Shown here piece by piece: positions 7,819 through 17,565 of a stretch of 64,000 nucleotides of DNA; position 1 is the first letter of the stretch; every line of letters starts with the position of its first letter. Position numbers and translations under genes: made by a program. The DNA comes from Streptococcus alactolyticus. GTDB taxonomy: Bacteria > Bacillota > Bacilli > Lactobacillales > Streptococcaceae. Location of the stretch: positions 1 to 64,000 of the forward strand of contig NZ_JAAXMT010000011.1 of NCBI RefSeq assembly GCF_012277075.1, given 5' to 3'. Under the pieces are notes generated by a model. That model did not search any database. It worked only from the letters and a program-made list of their open reading frames with translations, and was not told the DNA's origin.

Positions 7819-8136
7819 ATGGCAAAGAAAAAGAATCGAAAAAAAGAGTATATGTTGAAATTAAAGCGTGCGGGAATGCTAAAAACAGCAGCCGCATCAA
7901 CGCTTGAGGCGGCCAGTAAACTAGTTTCAAAAGCAACTCTTAGTTTGGAAGAATTTTCAGCAATTTCTGCCGTAGAAGGCATTCGACCAAAATTGATTGA
8001 AACGCTGTACAATGAAGGCATTCAATCAGTCTTGGATTTTGAAAAGTTTAGTGAAAAAGAGGTTTTGGCCTTTAAAGGGATTGGTCCAGCGACGGTTAAT
8101 AAGTTAAAGGAAAATGGTGTTTCCTTTAAGGCCTAA
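7819..8136 (+). CDS. helix-hairpin-helix domain protein
   Basis: A 105-residue protein with a very basic N-terminus (M-A-K-K-K-N-R-K-K-E) and a C-terminal tandem helix-hairpin-helix half. The segment S-A-V-E-G-I-R-P-K-L-I-E-T-L is about residues 50-65, and F-K-G-I-G-P-A-T-V-N-K-L is about 85-97. The G-I-G-P hairpin is the classical non-sequence-specific DNA (or RNA) backbone-binding element seen in RuvA, ComEA and NAD-dependent ligase. The basic tail supports nucleic acid binding. No catalytic domain is present. It is cotranscribed with the DUF1912 gene. The specific function is unknown. Confidence 0.75.
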   Translation: MAKKKNRKKEYMLKLKRAGMLKTAAASTLEAASKLVSKATLSLEEFSAISAVEGIRPKLIETLYNEGIQSVLDFEKFSEKEVLAFKGIGPATVNKLKENGVSFKA

Positions 8137-8139
8137 GCA

Positions 8140-8168
8140 TTGCGTTAGCGGACTAAATCTGATAAAAT
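8140..8168 (+). promoter_or_regulatory. promoter of the valS T-box operon
   Basis: TTGCGT (8140-8145), 17-bp spacer, TAAAAT (8163-8168), directly upstream of the T-box leader. Confidence 0.65.
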
Positions 8169-8174
8169 AAAACC

Positions 8175-8364
8175 ATTCAGAGGTGTCTTAAGGACCATTT
8201 GTCACAGAGAGCGGTGTGGTTGAGAAATCCGTACAAATGTTAAGGCTGGTTGCTGAAAGGGTGTAATTGAATAAACAAGTTGCGAGTGCCAGTCACTCGA
8301 ATGTGGGTGGTACCGCGGATTTATAAAAAGTTCGTCCCTGTCGTATGGCAGGGGCGGTTTTTTA
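8175..8364 (+). promoter_or_regulatory. T-box riboswitch (valine)
   Basis: The T-box sequence GGGTGGTACCGCGG is at 8305-8318. Its bulge UGGU pairs with the ACCA end of an A-discriminator tRNA, as valine tRNA has. The terminator follows: GTCCCTG/CAGGGGC stem (8334-8354) and a T-run to 8364. An upstream AGAG-rich region and paired arms form the leader stems. I could not fix the specifier triplet with certainty; valine is inferred from valS in the operon. Uncharged tRNA would stabilise the antiterminator and allow readthrough. Confidence 0.88.
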
Positions 8365-8382
8365 TTGGGAAAAGGGGGTATT

Positions 8383-8961
8383 ATGATAAACATTCTAGGT
8401 CACATAAAAGGTGAGAAACTGCCTGATGTAGAAACGGAGCGGCTTTATTTGCGACAGCGTTTGGTCATAGATGCCAAGGACGTGTTTGCTTATGCAAGTT
8501 TGCCAGAAGTGACTTGGCGAGCAGGCTTCCCACCTGTGAAAACGGTGGAAGAGGAGGCCTATTATCTTGAGCATATCTTACCAAAACGCTGGGAGGAGCA
8601 AAAGATTCCGTCTGGTTATGGGATTTGCCTAAAAGGGACAAACACAGTCATTGGTTCAGTTGATTTCAATCATCGCCATGCAGATGATGTGCTGGAGATG
8701 GGCTATCTTCTTCATCCAGATTATTGGGGGCAAGGGCTGATGACAGAGGCTGCGCGTGCGTTGTTGGAAGTTGGATTTACCCTACTCAATCTTCACAAAA
8801 TTGAAATTGAATGTTATGGTTACAACAAAGCAAGCCAACGTATTGCTGAAAAACTAGGTTTCACCCTCGAAGCTCGAATCCGTGACCGCAAAGACGCACA
8901 AGGAAAACGTTGTGACCTATTGCGCTATGGATTGCTGAAAAGTGAGTGGGAGGGGAGATGA
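8383..8961 (+). CDS. GNAT-family acetyltransferase (RimJ/RimL type)
   Basis: A 192-residue acetyltransferase. It shows the RimJ/RimL pattern: T-E-R-L-Y-L-R near residue 19, G-x-V-D-F-N-H about 96, E-M-G-Y-L-L-H-P then W-G-Q-G-L-M-T-E-A (acetyl-CoA loop, about 119-127), and N-K-A-S-Q-R-I-A-E-K-L-G-F near 157-170. Such enzymes acetylate ribosomal-protein N-termini or small amines; the substrate here is unknown. I chose ATG 8383 with an AAAGGGGG site, because the upstream TTG lies in the T-box terminator. It is the first gene behind the valine T-box, unusual for a non-synthetase. Confidence 0.82.
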   Translation: MINILGHIKGEKLPDVETERLYLRQRLVIDAKDVFAYASLPEVTWRAGFPPVKTVEEEAYYLEHILPKRWEEQKIPSGYGICLKGTNTVIGSVDFNHRHADDVLEMGYLLHPDYWGQGLMTEAARALLEVGFTLLNLHKIEIECYGYNKASQRIAEKLGFTLEARIRDRKDAQGKRCDLLRYGLLKSEWEGR

Positions 8962-9524
8962 TGAATCTTGTTATTATTGGTGCACAAGCTTCAGGTAAGA
9001 TGACGATTGGTCAAGAAATTGAAAAGATGACTGATATGACTTTGTTTCATAATCACGATAGCATTGATTTTGTTAGCTGTTTTATGGAATATGGACCTAT
9101 CTCTGCTGAACTCATTCGGAAAATTAGACTAAATTTTTTCGAAGCTTTTGCTCAGAGCAATCAACCTCTTATTTTTACTGTTGTGATTGATTTTAATGAT
9201 TCAAATGACATTGCGTTTTTGAGACAAATTCAAGATGTTTTTCACTCGTTTAAGAGAGAGGTTTTGTTTATCGAACTTGAAACGGATTTAACAGAACGGC
9301 TTCGGCGCAATCGCACCGAACATCGTTTGCAGTGTAAACCAGTAAAACGTGATTTGGAATGGTCTGAAAAGGATATTTTATCAACGATGACTTTTGCTCA
9401 GTTTAATCCAGAGAAGTCACCCGAATTTCTTAAGTATTATTATAAAATCAATAATACAGAGTTATCTGCTCGTGAATCAGCGCAGCTTATTTTACAAAAA
9501 TTAAATGATATTGAAAAAAAGTAG
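8958..9524 (+). CDS. P-loop nucleotide-binding (shikimate kinase-like) protein
   Basis: A 188-residue protein with the Walker A motif G-A-Q-A-S-G-K-M-T near the N-terminus, an R-R-N-R-T-E-H-R lid-like arginine cluster around residues 117-125, and a hydrophobic strand F-T-V-V-I-D-F. This is the AAA_33/shikimate-kinase-like P-loop fold, likely a small-molecule or RNA kinase of unknown substrate. The start codon ATG overlaps the TGA of the acetyltransferase (ATGA); a second ATG follows at 8961. The gene ends 12 nt before valS, so all three genes form one T-box operon. Confidence 0.75.
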   Translation: MMNLVIIGAQASGKMTIGQEIEKMTDMTLFHNHDSIDFVSCFMEYGPISAELIRKIRLNFFEAFAQSNQPLIFTVVIDFNDSNDIAFLRQIQDVFHSFKREVLFIELETDLTERLRRNRTEHRLQCKPVKRDLEWSEKDILSTMTFAQFNPEKSPEFLKYYYKINNTELSARESAQLILQKLNDIEKK

Positions 9525-9536
9525 AAAGGACACATT

Positions 9537-12188
9537 ATGTCAAAAGAACTTTCACCCAAATATAACCCAGCTGAGGTTGAGGCTGGGCGTTATCAAAAAT
9601 GGTTAGATGAGGATGTTTTCAAGCCTTCTGGCGATAAGAAAGCTCATCCCTATTCTATCGTTATTCCACCACCAAATGTGACTGGTAAACTTCACCTTGG
9701 TCACGCTTGGGATACGACTTTGCAAGATATTATTATTCGTCAAAAACGTATGCAAGGTTTTGATACTTTATGGCTTCCTGGTATGGACCACGCTGGGATT
9801 GCGACACAAGCAAAAGTTGAAGCCCGTCTTGCTGAAGAAGGCATTTCACGTTACGATCTTGGTCGTGAAAAATTCCTAGACAAAGTTTGGGAATGGAAGG
9901 ACGAATACGCGACAACAATCAAGGAACAATGGGGTAAGATGGGGATTTCTGTGGATTATTCTCGTGAACGTTTCACCCTTGATGAAGGCTTGTCAAAAGC
10001 GGTGCGTAAGGTCTTTGTTGAATTGTACAAAAAAGGTTGGATTTACCGTGGGGAATTTATTATCAACTGGGATCCAAAAGCACGCACAGCACTTTCTGAT
10101 ATCGAGGTTATTCACAAGGATGTGGAAGGGGCTTTCTACCACATGAACTATATGTTGGAAGATGGTTCACGTGCCCTTGAAGTGGCAACGACTCGTCCTG
10201 AAACCATGTTTGGTGACGTTGCCGTGGCGGTCAATCCAAATGACGACCGTTACAAAGATTTGATTGGTCAAAATGTAATCCTTCCAATCGTAAACAAGCC
10301 AATTCCAATCGTTGGTGACGAACACGCTGACCCAGAATTTGGTACTGGTGTGGTTAAAATCACTCCAGCTCACGATCCGAATGACTTCTTGGTTGGTCAA
10401 CGCCATGATTTGCCACAAGTCAATGTCATGAACGATGATGGTACTATGAATGAACTTGCAGGTGAATTTGCTGGTATGGACCGCTTTGAAGCTCGTAAAG
10501 CTGTCGTGAAAAAATTGGACGAAATCGGTGCGCTCGTCAACATCGAAAAAATGGTTCATAGCGTGGGTCACTCAGAACGTACAGGTGTGCCAGTTGAACC
10601 ACGTTTGTCAACACAATGGTTCGTTAAAATGGACCAATTGGCTAAGAATGCCATTGCCAACCAAGACACAGACGACGAAGTGAAATTCTACCCACCACGT
10701 TTCAACGATACCTTCCTTCAATGGATGGAAAATGTGCATGACTGGGTGATCTCACGTCAATTGTGGTGGGGACACCAAATCCCAGCTTGGTACAATGCAG
10801 ACGGTGAGATGTATGTCGGCGAAGAAGCTCCTGAGGGCGACGGCTGGACACAAGATGAGGACGTGCTAGATACTTGGTTTAGCTCTGCCCTTTGGCCATT
10901 TTCAACAATGGGTTGGCCTGATACGGACTCAGAAGATTTCAAACGCTACTTCCCAACATCTACCTTGGTAACGGGTTATGACATCATCTTCTTCTGGGTG
11001 TCACGCATGATTTTCCAATCATTGGAATTTACAGGACGCCGTCCGTTTGAAAACGTGCTTATCCACGGTCTTATCCGTGACGAGCAAGGTCGCAAAATGT
11101 CTAAATCACTCGGTAACGGTATTGACCCAATGGATGTGATTGAAAAATACGGTGCAGATGCGCTTCGTTGGTTCTTGTCAAATGGTTCTGCCCCTGGCCA
11201 AGACGTTCGTTTCTCTTATGAAAAAATGGACGCTGCTTGGAACTTCATCAACAAAATCTGGAACATTTCACGTTACATCTTGATGAATAACGATGGTTTG
11301 ACTCTTGAGCAAGCCAGTGACAACGTCGCAAAAGTGGTAGCTGGTGAGGCTGGTAATGTCACTGACCGTTGGATTTTGCACAATTTGAATGAAACCATCG
11401 CCAAAGTCACTGAAAACTTTGATAAATTTGAATTTGGTGTGGCTGGTCACATTCTTTACAACTTCATCTGGGATGAATTTGCGGATTGGTATGTGGAATT
11501 GACCAAGGAAGTGCTTTACAGCGACAATGAGGCTGAAAAAGTCATCACACGTTCTGTTTTGCTTTACACGCTTGATAAGATTCTTCGTTTGCTTCACCCA
11601 ATCATGCCATTTGTGACAGAAGAAATCTTTGAACAAGTCTCTGAAGGCTCTATCGTAACGGCTGCTTACCCAACGGTGAACCCAGCCTTTGAAAACGAAG
11701 CAGCTCACAAGGGTGTGGAAAGCTTGAAAGACCTTATCCGTGCAGTGCGTAACGCTCGTAGTGAGGTCAATGTGGCACCAAGCAAACCAATCACTATCCT
11801 TGTCAAAACAAGCGACAGCGAATTGGAAGCTTTCTTTAATGACAATGTCAACTACATCAAACGCTTCACCAATCCAGAAAAATTGGAAATCGCATCAGAT
11901 ATCGAAGCACCAGACTTGGCCATGTCAAGCGTCATCACAGGTGCTGAAATCTTCTTGCCACTAGCTGATTTGCTCAATGTCGAAGAAGAATTGGTACGTT
12001 TGGACAAAGAACTTGCCAAATGGCAAAAAGAATTGGACATGGTCGCTCGTAAACTCGGCAATGAGAAATTTGTCGCTAATGCCAAACCAGAAGTAGTGCA
12101 AAAAGAACGCGACAAACAAGCTGATTACCAAGCCAAATACGACGCAACCGTTGCTCGTATCGAAGATATGAAAAAATTGGTGAAATAA
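9537..12188 (+). CDS. valS: valyl-tRNA synthetase
   Basis: An 883-residue class Ia synthetase that charges tRNA-Val. The HIGH motif is H-L-G-H at residues 53-56, K-M-S-K-S at 520-524. The editing (CP1) domain is marked by [10 protein letters not shown] and [12 protein letters not shown] around 215-285. The C-terminal coiled-coil arm (about 815-880) is visible from its heptad Lys/Glu pattern. Length is normal. AAAGGA precedes ATG 9537. Codon use is strongly adapted, as expected for a highly expressed gene. Transcription is under the valine T-box. Confidence 0.97.
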   Translation: MSKELSPKYNPAEVEAGRYQKWLDEDVFKPSGDKKAHPYSIVIPPPNVTGKLHLGHAWDTTLQDIIIRQKRMQGFDTLWLPGMDHAGIATQAKVEARLAEEGISRYDLGREKFLDKVWEWKDEYATTIKEQWGKMGISVDYSRERFTLDEGLSKAVRKVFVELYKKGWIYRGEFIINWDPKARTALSDIEVIHKDVEGAFYHMNYMLEDGSRALEVATTRPETMFGDVAVAVNPNDDRYKDLIGQNVILPIVNKPIPIVGDEHADPEFGTGVVKITPAHDPNDFLVGQRHDLPQVNVMNDDGTMNELAGEFAGMDRFEARKAVVKKLDEIGALVNIEKMVHSVGHSERTGVPVEPRLSTQWFVKMDQLAKNAIANQDTDDEVKFYPPRFNDTFLQWMENVHDWVISRQLWWGHQIPAWYNADGEMYVGEEAPEGDGWTQDEDVLDTWFSSALWPFSTMGWPDTDSEDFKRYFPTSTLVTGYDIIFFWVSRMIFQSLEFTGRRPFENVLIHGLIRDEQGRKMSKSLGNGIDPMDVIEKYGADALRWFLSNGSAPGQDVRFSYEKMDAAWNFINKIWNISRYILMNNDGLTLEQASDNVAKVVAGEAGNVTDRWILHNLNETIAKVTENFDKFEFGVAGHILYNFIWDEFADWYVELTKEVLYSDNEAEKVITRSVLLYTLDKILRLLHPIMPFVTEEIFEQVSEGSIVTAAYPTVNPAFENEAAHKGVESLKDLIRAVRNARSEVNVAPSKPITILVKTSDSELEAFFNDNVNYIKRFTNPEKLEIASDIEAPDLAMSSVITGAEIFLPLADLLNVEEELVRLDKELAKWQKELDMVARKLGNEKFVANAKPEVVQKERDKQADYQAKYDATVARIEDMKKLVK

Positions 12189-12282
12189 ATATGTATTTTC
12201 AGGAAAACTTTTAGGTTTGTTTAAGGAAGTCTTTATACACTATAACCATCCTAAAACTTTTCTTTTTCATAATCTCCAAGGG

Positions 12283-12317
12283 AGAGGCCTATGATGTTGA
12301 GCCTCTTCTTTTTTTAT
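12283..12317 (+). terminator. valS operon terminator
   Basis: AGAGGC pairs with GCCTCT around a 12-nt loop, followed by a long T-run. Confidence 0.7.
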
Positions 12318-12372
12318 TTCTGTGTATCCGCTTTCAAAAAAAGATGTTATAATAGTCTCATAACTATCATTT

Positions 12373-12483
12373 ATGAAATAGGATACGAGATATGATTTTG
12401 AGACAAAAAGGGAACAGAGTTTAGAATACCACTCGTTAAATGTTGCCCAAAAAGTACGGCAAGAAGGCAGCACTATCGTTTAG
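12373..12483 (+). pseudogene. short broken ORF ahead of the lipoprotein gene
   Basis: ATG AAA TAG at 12373 is followed in the same frame by 33 open codons that look protein-like and end in a TAG overlapping the ribosome binding site of the next gene. A TATAAT at about 12349 could serve as promoter. It may be the relic of a gene end or of a small ORF with a nonsense codon at position 3. The rest of the valS-lipoprotein gap holds only the terminator. Confidence 0.3.
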
Positions 12484-12495
12484 GAGGTTATGACG

Positions 12496-13572
12496 ATGAA
12501 AAAGCTCGTTTTACTATCAACCGTGGTTTTGCTTGGTTTAAGTGCTTGTTTGGCGGAAAGTCAAAACAATTGGTTTGACCAGTCGCAAGATCATGTGAAC
12601 CATGAGACCAGCGAGACCACGCATTCAAGTCATTCAAAAGAAGAGGAAACAAGCGAATCTAGTGAATCTAACGAGTCTAGCAACTCTAGTGAATTTAGAG
12701 AGTCTAGTGAGTCTAGTGAGTCTAGTACAGAAGAAACAGTTGACCCAGTTGATGCCATACTAAATGGTGACTATTCGTCGCTCGTTGGTGTGTGGGATTA
12801 TCCTGACGGTAGTTCTTTTAAACAAGCTGATATTGTGACGGTAGTTCTACCCGATGGTTACCGTTTAAAGGTTGATAGCAACGGTAATACACGGGGTGTC
12901 GAGCAATTGATTGGTGCTAGCGAGGCTATACAAAGCGTCATCTATTTTAGAAATTCGACCAAAACTGAAAAAGTTGATGTTATTAAATTGTCAGTAGCGT
13001 CGGGTTTTATGGGTGTTGGCGGTTATGTTCCCTTGCTTTACCCAGCTGGTTGGCAAGTAGGTAATACTGACAGCACACGAGATAGAATGGCTGGAACGCA
13101 AAATGGCACACCTGCTGAAAATGCTTATTGTCAATTCAAAATATCGGATGATGTTAGCCAATATGAGAATTGTTCAAGGCTTGTTTCTTATAACTATTCT
13201 ACTCCTTATATTTACATTTTAGGTAGCTATCAAGCGTCTGATGGCTCTAGCATAGCAGTTGTTGACTACGATTCTGACCTATTAGAGGATGTTACAAATG
13301 GTCGATATATCGGCAGTTTTGATGTTGATAACTCACAACCATTGACGACAAGTTATCAAAAAGTTGGCGATTATCTTTACTATCCATTTGAAGTAACTCT
13401 TGAAGGAGGTAATGAATACAACGCCCTCTTTCTTATCCCTCGTGGTCAAGTTGCTGGTAAGACCGACACCTCACAAGACCGCTTGATTATTGGAAACACA
13501 GGCGACCTATCCTTTAGCAAGATTCCCGCGGACAAGGTCTTTTATAAGATTAGCGAGCGAACAAACTATTAA
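12496..13572 (+). CDS. lipoprotein with Ser/Glu-rich linker and DUF6287-like domain
   Basis: A 358-residue surface lipoprotein. The signal peptide ends in the lipobox L-S-A-C (Cys18). Residues about 30-80 are a low-complexity Ser/Glu/Asn linker, rich in E-S-S repeats, that spans the wall. The folded part starts N-G-D-Y-S-S-L-V-G-V-W-D (about 92-103), the opening motif of the DUF6287-like domain, and repeats the S-x-D-R turn (T-S-Q-D-R-L near 330). ATG 12496 has the TAGGAGG site 8 nt away; ATG 12490 is too close. A second protein with the same domain lies at 17566. The function is unknown. Confidence 0.8.
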   Translation: MKKLVLLSTVVLLGLSACLAESQNNWFDQSQDHVNHETSETTHSSHSKEEETSESSESNESSNSSEFRESSESSESSTEETVDPVDAILNGDYSSLVGVWDYPDGSSFKQADIVTVVLPDGYRLKVDSNGNTRGVEQLIGASEAIQSVIYFRNSTKTEKVDVIKLSVASGFMGVGGYVPLLYPAGWQVGNTDSTRDRMAGTQNGTPAENAYCQFKISDDVSQYENCSRLVSYNYSTPYIYILGSYQASDGSSIAVVDYDSDLLEDVTNGRYIGSFDVDNSQPLTTSYQKVGDYLYYPFEVTLEGGNEYNALFLIPRGQVAGKTDTSQDRLIIGNTGDLSFSKIPADKVFYKISERTNY

Positions 13573-13602
13573 AAAAACACCAAATGTGTTTTTTTTTAAT
13601 AG
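13570..13602. terminator. bidirectional terminator
   Basis: AAAAACAC and GTGTTTTT form a stem flanked by an A-run and a T-run, placed between converging genes. Confidence 0.75.
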
Positions 13603-13940
13603 TTTTCTAAGTCAGTCATATCAATTATTTCATTCATGATATGAATAAATTTCTCTTTATTTTGTGATTGTTGAATTTTAATTATCATACTAGTTAATTC
13701 AGCATCAACTGTATTATCTTCTTCGTGAGAATAGGGAAGGAAAAAAGTACTCAAAGAAACATCTAGAGCATTTAAAATCTTAATAAGGGTTTCAAGCGTC
13801 ATTTTCCTATGATTATTTTCAATTAGGTTGATAAAAGGCAGACTTAAGTCACTTTTTTCCGCAAGTTCTTGCTGAGTATATCCGCATTTCAAGCGATATT
13901 TCTTAATACGTTTGCTGATATCTTTGAGTAACGTCTCCAT
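13596..13940 (-). CDS. XRE-family transcriptional regulator
   Basis: A 114-residue regulator with an N-terminal helix-turn-helix (residues 7-63: R-I-K-K-Y-R-L-K-C-G-Y-T-Q-Q-E-L-A, recognition helix L-S-L-P-F-I-N-L-I-E-N, then L-x-K-I-L-N-A-L-D-V). The C-terminal 45 residues are polar and probably drive dimerisation. It resembles small phage or element repressors. It converges on the lipoprotein gene and lies next to an IS remnant. A promoter is expected in the AT-rich 13950-13975 region. Confidence 0.82.
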   Translation of the reverse strand: METLLKDISKRIKKYRLKCGYTQQELAEKSDLSLPFINLIENNHRKMTLETLIKILNALDVSLSTFFLPYSHEEDNTVDAELTSMIIKIQQSQNKEKFIHIMNEIIDMTDLENY

Positions 13941-13982
13941 AAAATCACAATCCTAGTTTAATAATATATTATTATAAAGATT

Positions 13983-14586
13983 ACCCGTGGTGCTAGTTGA
14001 AAAATCTCAAATTATAAACCCAAATAATACTTTCTAACCACAGTTCCAGTCCGCATAAGCTACGAACAAGGGGTCTTTGAATATCAAATTCTGTACAGAG
14101 TACCGAAAATCTCGTTTCAATAGTTCGTCGTTTAGCCATTAATTTCCAATTATCATGATGTTTAGCTTCGCTCAGGTTTTGACGTAACGGTGTCCCAAGC
14201 TGGTATCATTTTTGTGCTAATCGTTGCTTCAATGATTGGCTAATATAGCCTAAATCCGCTAAAATCATAAGAAAATTGTATCTTCCAGTAATTCCTCACA
14301 GGCTTTACTATCATGGGGTGATGCAGGTGTCACGAGGTAGTTCACAACGTAACCTGATAAGGTTACCAACATATGCACCTTGAAACCATAAAACCACATT
14401 TGTTTAGCTGAATTAAAGGAAATATCAGCCTGTTCGTCCCGAAAAATCCTAGTTTTAAAATTTCTAAGATGAGATTTAGCGGTATACTGTAAATGGCTCA
14501 TTTGGACTACCTCCTGTTTAGTTGTCACTTACAGTATAGTCCATTTGGGCTTTTTTCGTATCTTAAATTTAACTAGCACCACGGGT
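13983..14586 (-). mobile_element. internally deleted IS982-family element
   Basis: A 604-bp element bounded by perfect 16-bp inverted repeats (ACCCGTGGTGCTAGTT at 13983-13998 and its complement at 14571-14586). A full IS982 copy is about 1 kb, so the 5' part of the transposase gene has been lost. I see no clear target duplication: flanks are ATAAAGATT and AGTTAGTGA. The ends look intact, so a related transposase could in principle still act on it. Confidence 0.85.
14023..14528 (-). pseudogene. IS982-family transposase remnant
   Basis: Leftward frame with the IS982 DDE-domain text K-Q-M-W-F-Y-G-F-K-V-H-M-L-V, then Y-L-V-T-P-A-S-P-H-D and, after an in-frame stop and a lost segment, I-L-A-D-L-G-Y-I-S-Q and R-R-T-I-E-T-R-F-S. 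The N-terminal third is missing: residue about 10 jumps directly into the catalytic domain. Two or more stops break the rest (for example after E-D-T-I-F-L near 14265). No active transposase can be made. Confidence 0.82.
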
Positions 14587-14622
14587 AGTTAGTGATAAAT
14601 GGTAAGGAGATAACGAAATTCT

Positions 14623-17506
14623 ATGAATCGCAAACAATTACTCACATCTGCCGCTATTACTGTTGCACTTGCTGGTGTTAGCGTTAAATCAACAACTCAT
14701 GTACCGCTGATGAAATTGATGACGCTTCTGTTGAAACACAAGCGCAAGTATCTGATTCTCTTGATACTGTCAAAGAAGAGGTCGATACCGCTAAAGCTGA
14801 TGCTGACACAGCACAAGCCGCTACTGACTCTCAACAAGAAATTGTTAATAACGCTCAAACAAACGCTGATAAAGCTCAAGATGAAGTTAACAAAGCAAAC
14901 CAAGCTGTATCTGATCAACAAGACGTAGTATCTGACGCAAATCAAACCATGGCTGATACTAAAGCTGATGTTGATGCCGCTCAAAATGCTGTTGATACGG
15001 CACAAAAGATTGTTGATGGTGAACAATCAGACGCTGATGCGCAAAAAGCACTTGATGATGCTAAAGCAAACGAACAAGCAGCTAGCGACGCAGTTAACAA
15101 CGCAACAGCTGATAAAGCCGCTACAGAAAAAGCAGATAGTGATCGTCAAGCGGCTATTGATGATGCAAAAGCTGATGTAGAAAAAGCAACTCAAACAGAT
15201 ACAGGCGCTATTTCACAAGAAATCGCAGACGCAAATAAAACAATTGCCGATAGCGACGCCACTATTGCTGACGCTGATAAAACAATCGCAGAAGCAGATA
15301 AAACAATTTCTGAAAACGCAGATAAAATCAAAGAAATTGAAAAAAATACTGCAACAACACCAACAGCTCCAAAACCAACATTACCTGAAGGTTATGATTT
15401 GGATGGTACTGGCGGATATACATCCATGGAAGAAGCCCAAAAGGCGACAATGGAGTTGAACAAATCATATCAAATTCCCGCATTTAATGTTCAAACAAAT
15501 ACAACAGAAGCTGACCGCAATACAACTGTTGATATTTCAAACCCAATATCAGAACAACTTAAAGAAATTAATGAATATGCGGCTCAAGTAATTAATGATT
15601 TGCGTAAACAACTTGGTAAACCAGCAGTTACTATTTCAACAAACTCTATCAATGTTGTTACTCAAGTTGCTAAACAATACGAAGCTGATAACTGGTTTGC
15701 TTTTGATAATAAAGGTCATGATGAATCTGCTCTAAAAACTGGTGCAGCCGCCGCAAATTCTGCATATAGTTCAGAATGTATAGCATCAACAAACACAGAC
15801 AGTCGTTATATGACTATGGCTCAAATCAAACAAGACATTTATGAAGCTATTACTCTCATGGTATTTTCTAGTGATGAACTTCATCACGCTGAAATTATTC
15901 TTGAAGAAACAGCGCAAATGGGTGTAACATACAGCTTCTTCTCTAATTATAAAGGTCTTGGTGATTTCGCACAAATTCACTTTGTATTTAGTGTTCCACT
16001 CGCAGGAAATACTGATGCAAATGATACTGCTGATTACGTAACAACTTACGAACAAGCAGAAGAAACAGCAAAAGCTGAGCAAGCTAAACAAATCGCTAAA
16101 TATCAAGACGCTATCACATCTGCAACTGCAACTAAGAAAGAAGCAGAAAACACAAAAGCTAAAGCAACTGCTGTTAAAACAGAAGCTGAAACTAAGAAAG
16201 CTGATGCAGAACAACGTTTAGCTGACGCAAAACAAGCGTTGTCTAATGCTCAAGCTAAATATGACGCCGCTGTTGCTGTTCCTGAACAAACAGCTACTGC
16301 CAAAGCTAATTTGGCTAAAGCTCAAGCTGACCTTGCAACAGCCAAAGCAAATGTTGAAACAGCACAAAAAGCTCTTGATGCTATTCATGCAAGTCAAGCT
16401 GAAAAAGAAGAAACTTTGAAACAAGCGAAAGCTGATTTGGCTGATAAAATTGTTGCATGGACAGAAGCTAAAGATGCGCTTGCTAAAGAAATCGCTAAAT
16501 TGAATGAACTTCAAAGCGTTTCAACAGAAAAACAACAAGCATTGAGTGATGCAATTGATGCTGTAACTGCGGCTAAACAATCATTGGAAGATGCTATCAA
16601 CTACTTGAATCGTCTTGAAAACAGCAAAGACAATTTGAGTAAAGCAACAGCCGCTAAAACAGAAGCCGATGCAAAATTGGCAACAGCAAAAGCTGAGCTT
16701 GAAACAGAACTTGCAAAACTTGCGACATTGAAAGAAACAAGTGACGCCGCTCAAGCTAAATACGAAGAAGTAAAAGCTCGTTATGATGCCCTTGTAAAAG
16801 CTCAAGACGAATTGAATAACAACGATAAAGGTGATGTGATGATACACCAACAACACCTATTGTTGATGAAAAATCTGAACTTGAAAAAACCAAAGAAGCT
16901 AAAGAACAAGAACTTGCAGATGCTAAAGTGGCTGTGGCTCAACAAGGAGAAAACATCAAAGGTCTTCAAGAATGGTTTGATGACCAAATGAATAGATATC
17001 TATCAAATGGTGGTAAAATTGAAGATCTTGATCCTAACAGCCAACTTGGGCATACACCAGATCTACTTCGTAAACTGGGCGTAGAACTCAATGAAGCTCG
17101 TGATAAACAAGCCTCAATTGAACAAGACATTGCAACACTCACTTCAGAAATTGCTTCACTTGATGAACAAATTAAAGAAGTTGATTCTAAGAAAGATGAA
17201 CCTGTTGTGCCTAATACACCAACAACACCAGACAAACCAGAAACTCCTGTAACTCCAACAACAGATACAAAACCAAGTGAATCTGCACAAACAGATACTA
17301 ATGGCCAAGCAGCTTATCATGAGGTAGTGACAAAAGCAGAAACACAAAAAGTGATTGACCGCCGAGGCGTTCCAACTTATCAAGCAACTGCTGAACTTCC
17401 AAATACAAGTGATGACAATACAGCAACATTTACGCTCATGGGATTAGCTATTACTGCCATGGGAATGTTTGGAGCAATAAAATTAAAAGGGAGAAAAGAT
17501 TGTTAA
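14623..17506 (+). pseudogene. LPXTG-anchored SEC10/PgrA-like surface protein, two frameshifts
   Basis: The gene opens with a signal peptide (M-N-R-K-Q-L-L-T-S-A-A) but shifts frame at 14703-14706 (one base lost), runs as a 600-codon frame, and shifts again at 16836-16838 (one base lost). It closes with a sorting signal: L-P-N-T-S, hydrophobic helix, K-L-K-G-R-K-D-C. Joined, it would be about 960 residues. Long Ala/Lys/Asp coiled coils flank a CAP-like central domain (about 15550-16010; E-I-N-E-Y-A, H-H-A-E-I-I-L-E). That is the SEC10/PgrA surface-exclusion architecture. Such proteins block conjugation between donors or act as adhesins. The middle frame could still give a cytoplasmic fragment. 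Confidence 0.8.
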
Positions 17507-17512
17507 AAATGA

Positions 17513-17546
17513 AGCAAACAAGCCTAGTTGCTTGTTAGTTGTTTTA
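17513..17546 (+). terminator. terminator after the surface protein gene
   Basis: AACAAGC pairs with GCTTGTT around CTAGTT, followed by TAGTTGTTTT; a short, modest terminator. Confidence 0.5.
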
Positions 17547-17565
17547 TATGAAAAAGAAGAATATC

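Noticed and set aside
13974..14595. Target-site duplication flanking the IS982 remnant
   Set aside because: The flanks ATAAAGATT and AGTTAGTGA do not match, so no duplication is claimed.
14949..16991. Middle frame of the surface protein gene as an independent 680-codon gene
   Set aside because: It has no ribosome binding site or signal peptide, and its ends join smoothly to the flanking frames, so it is the core of one frameshifted gene.
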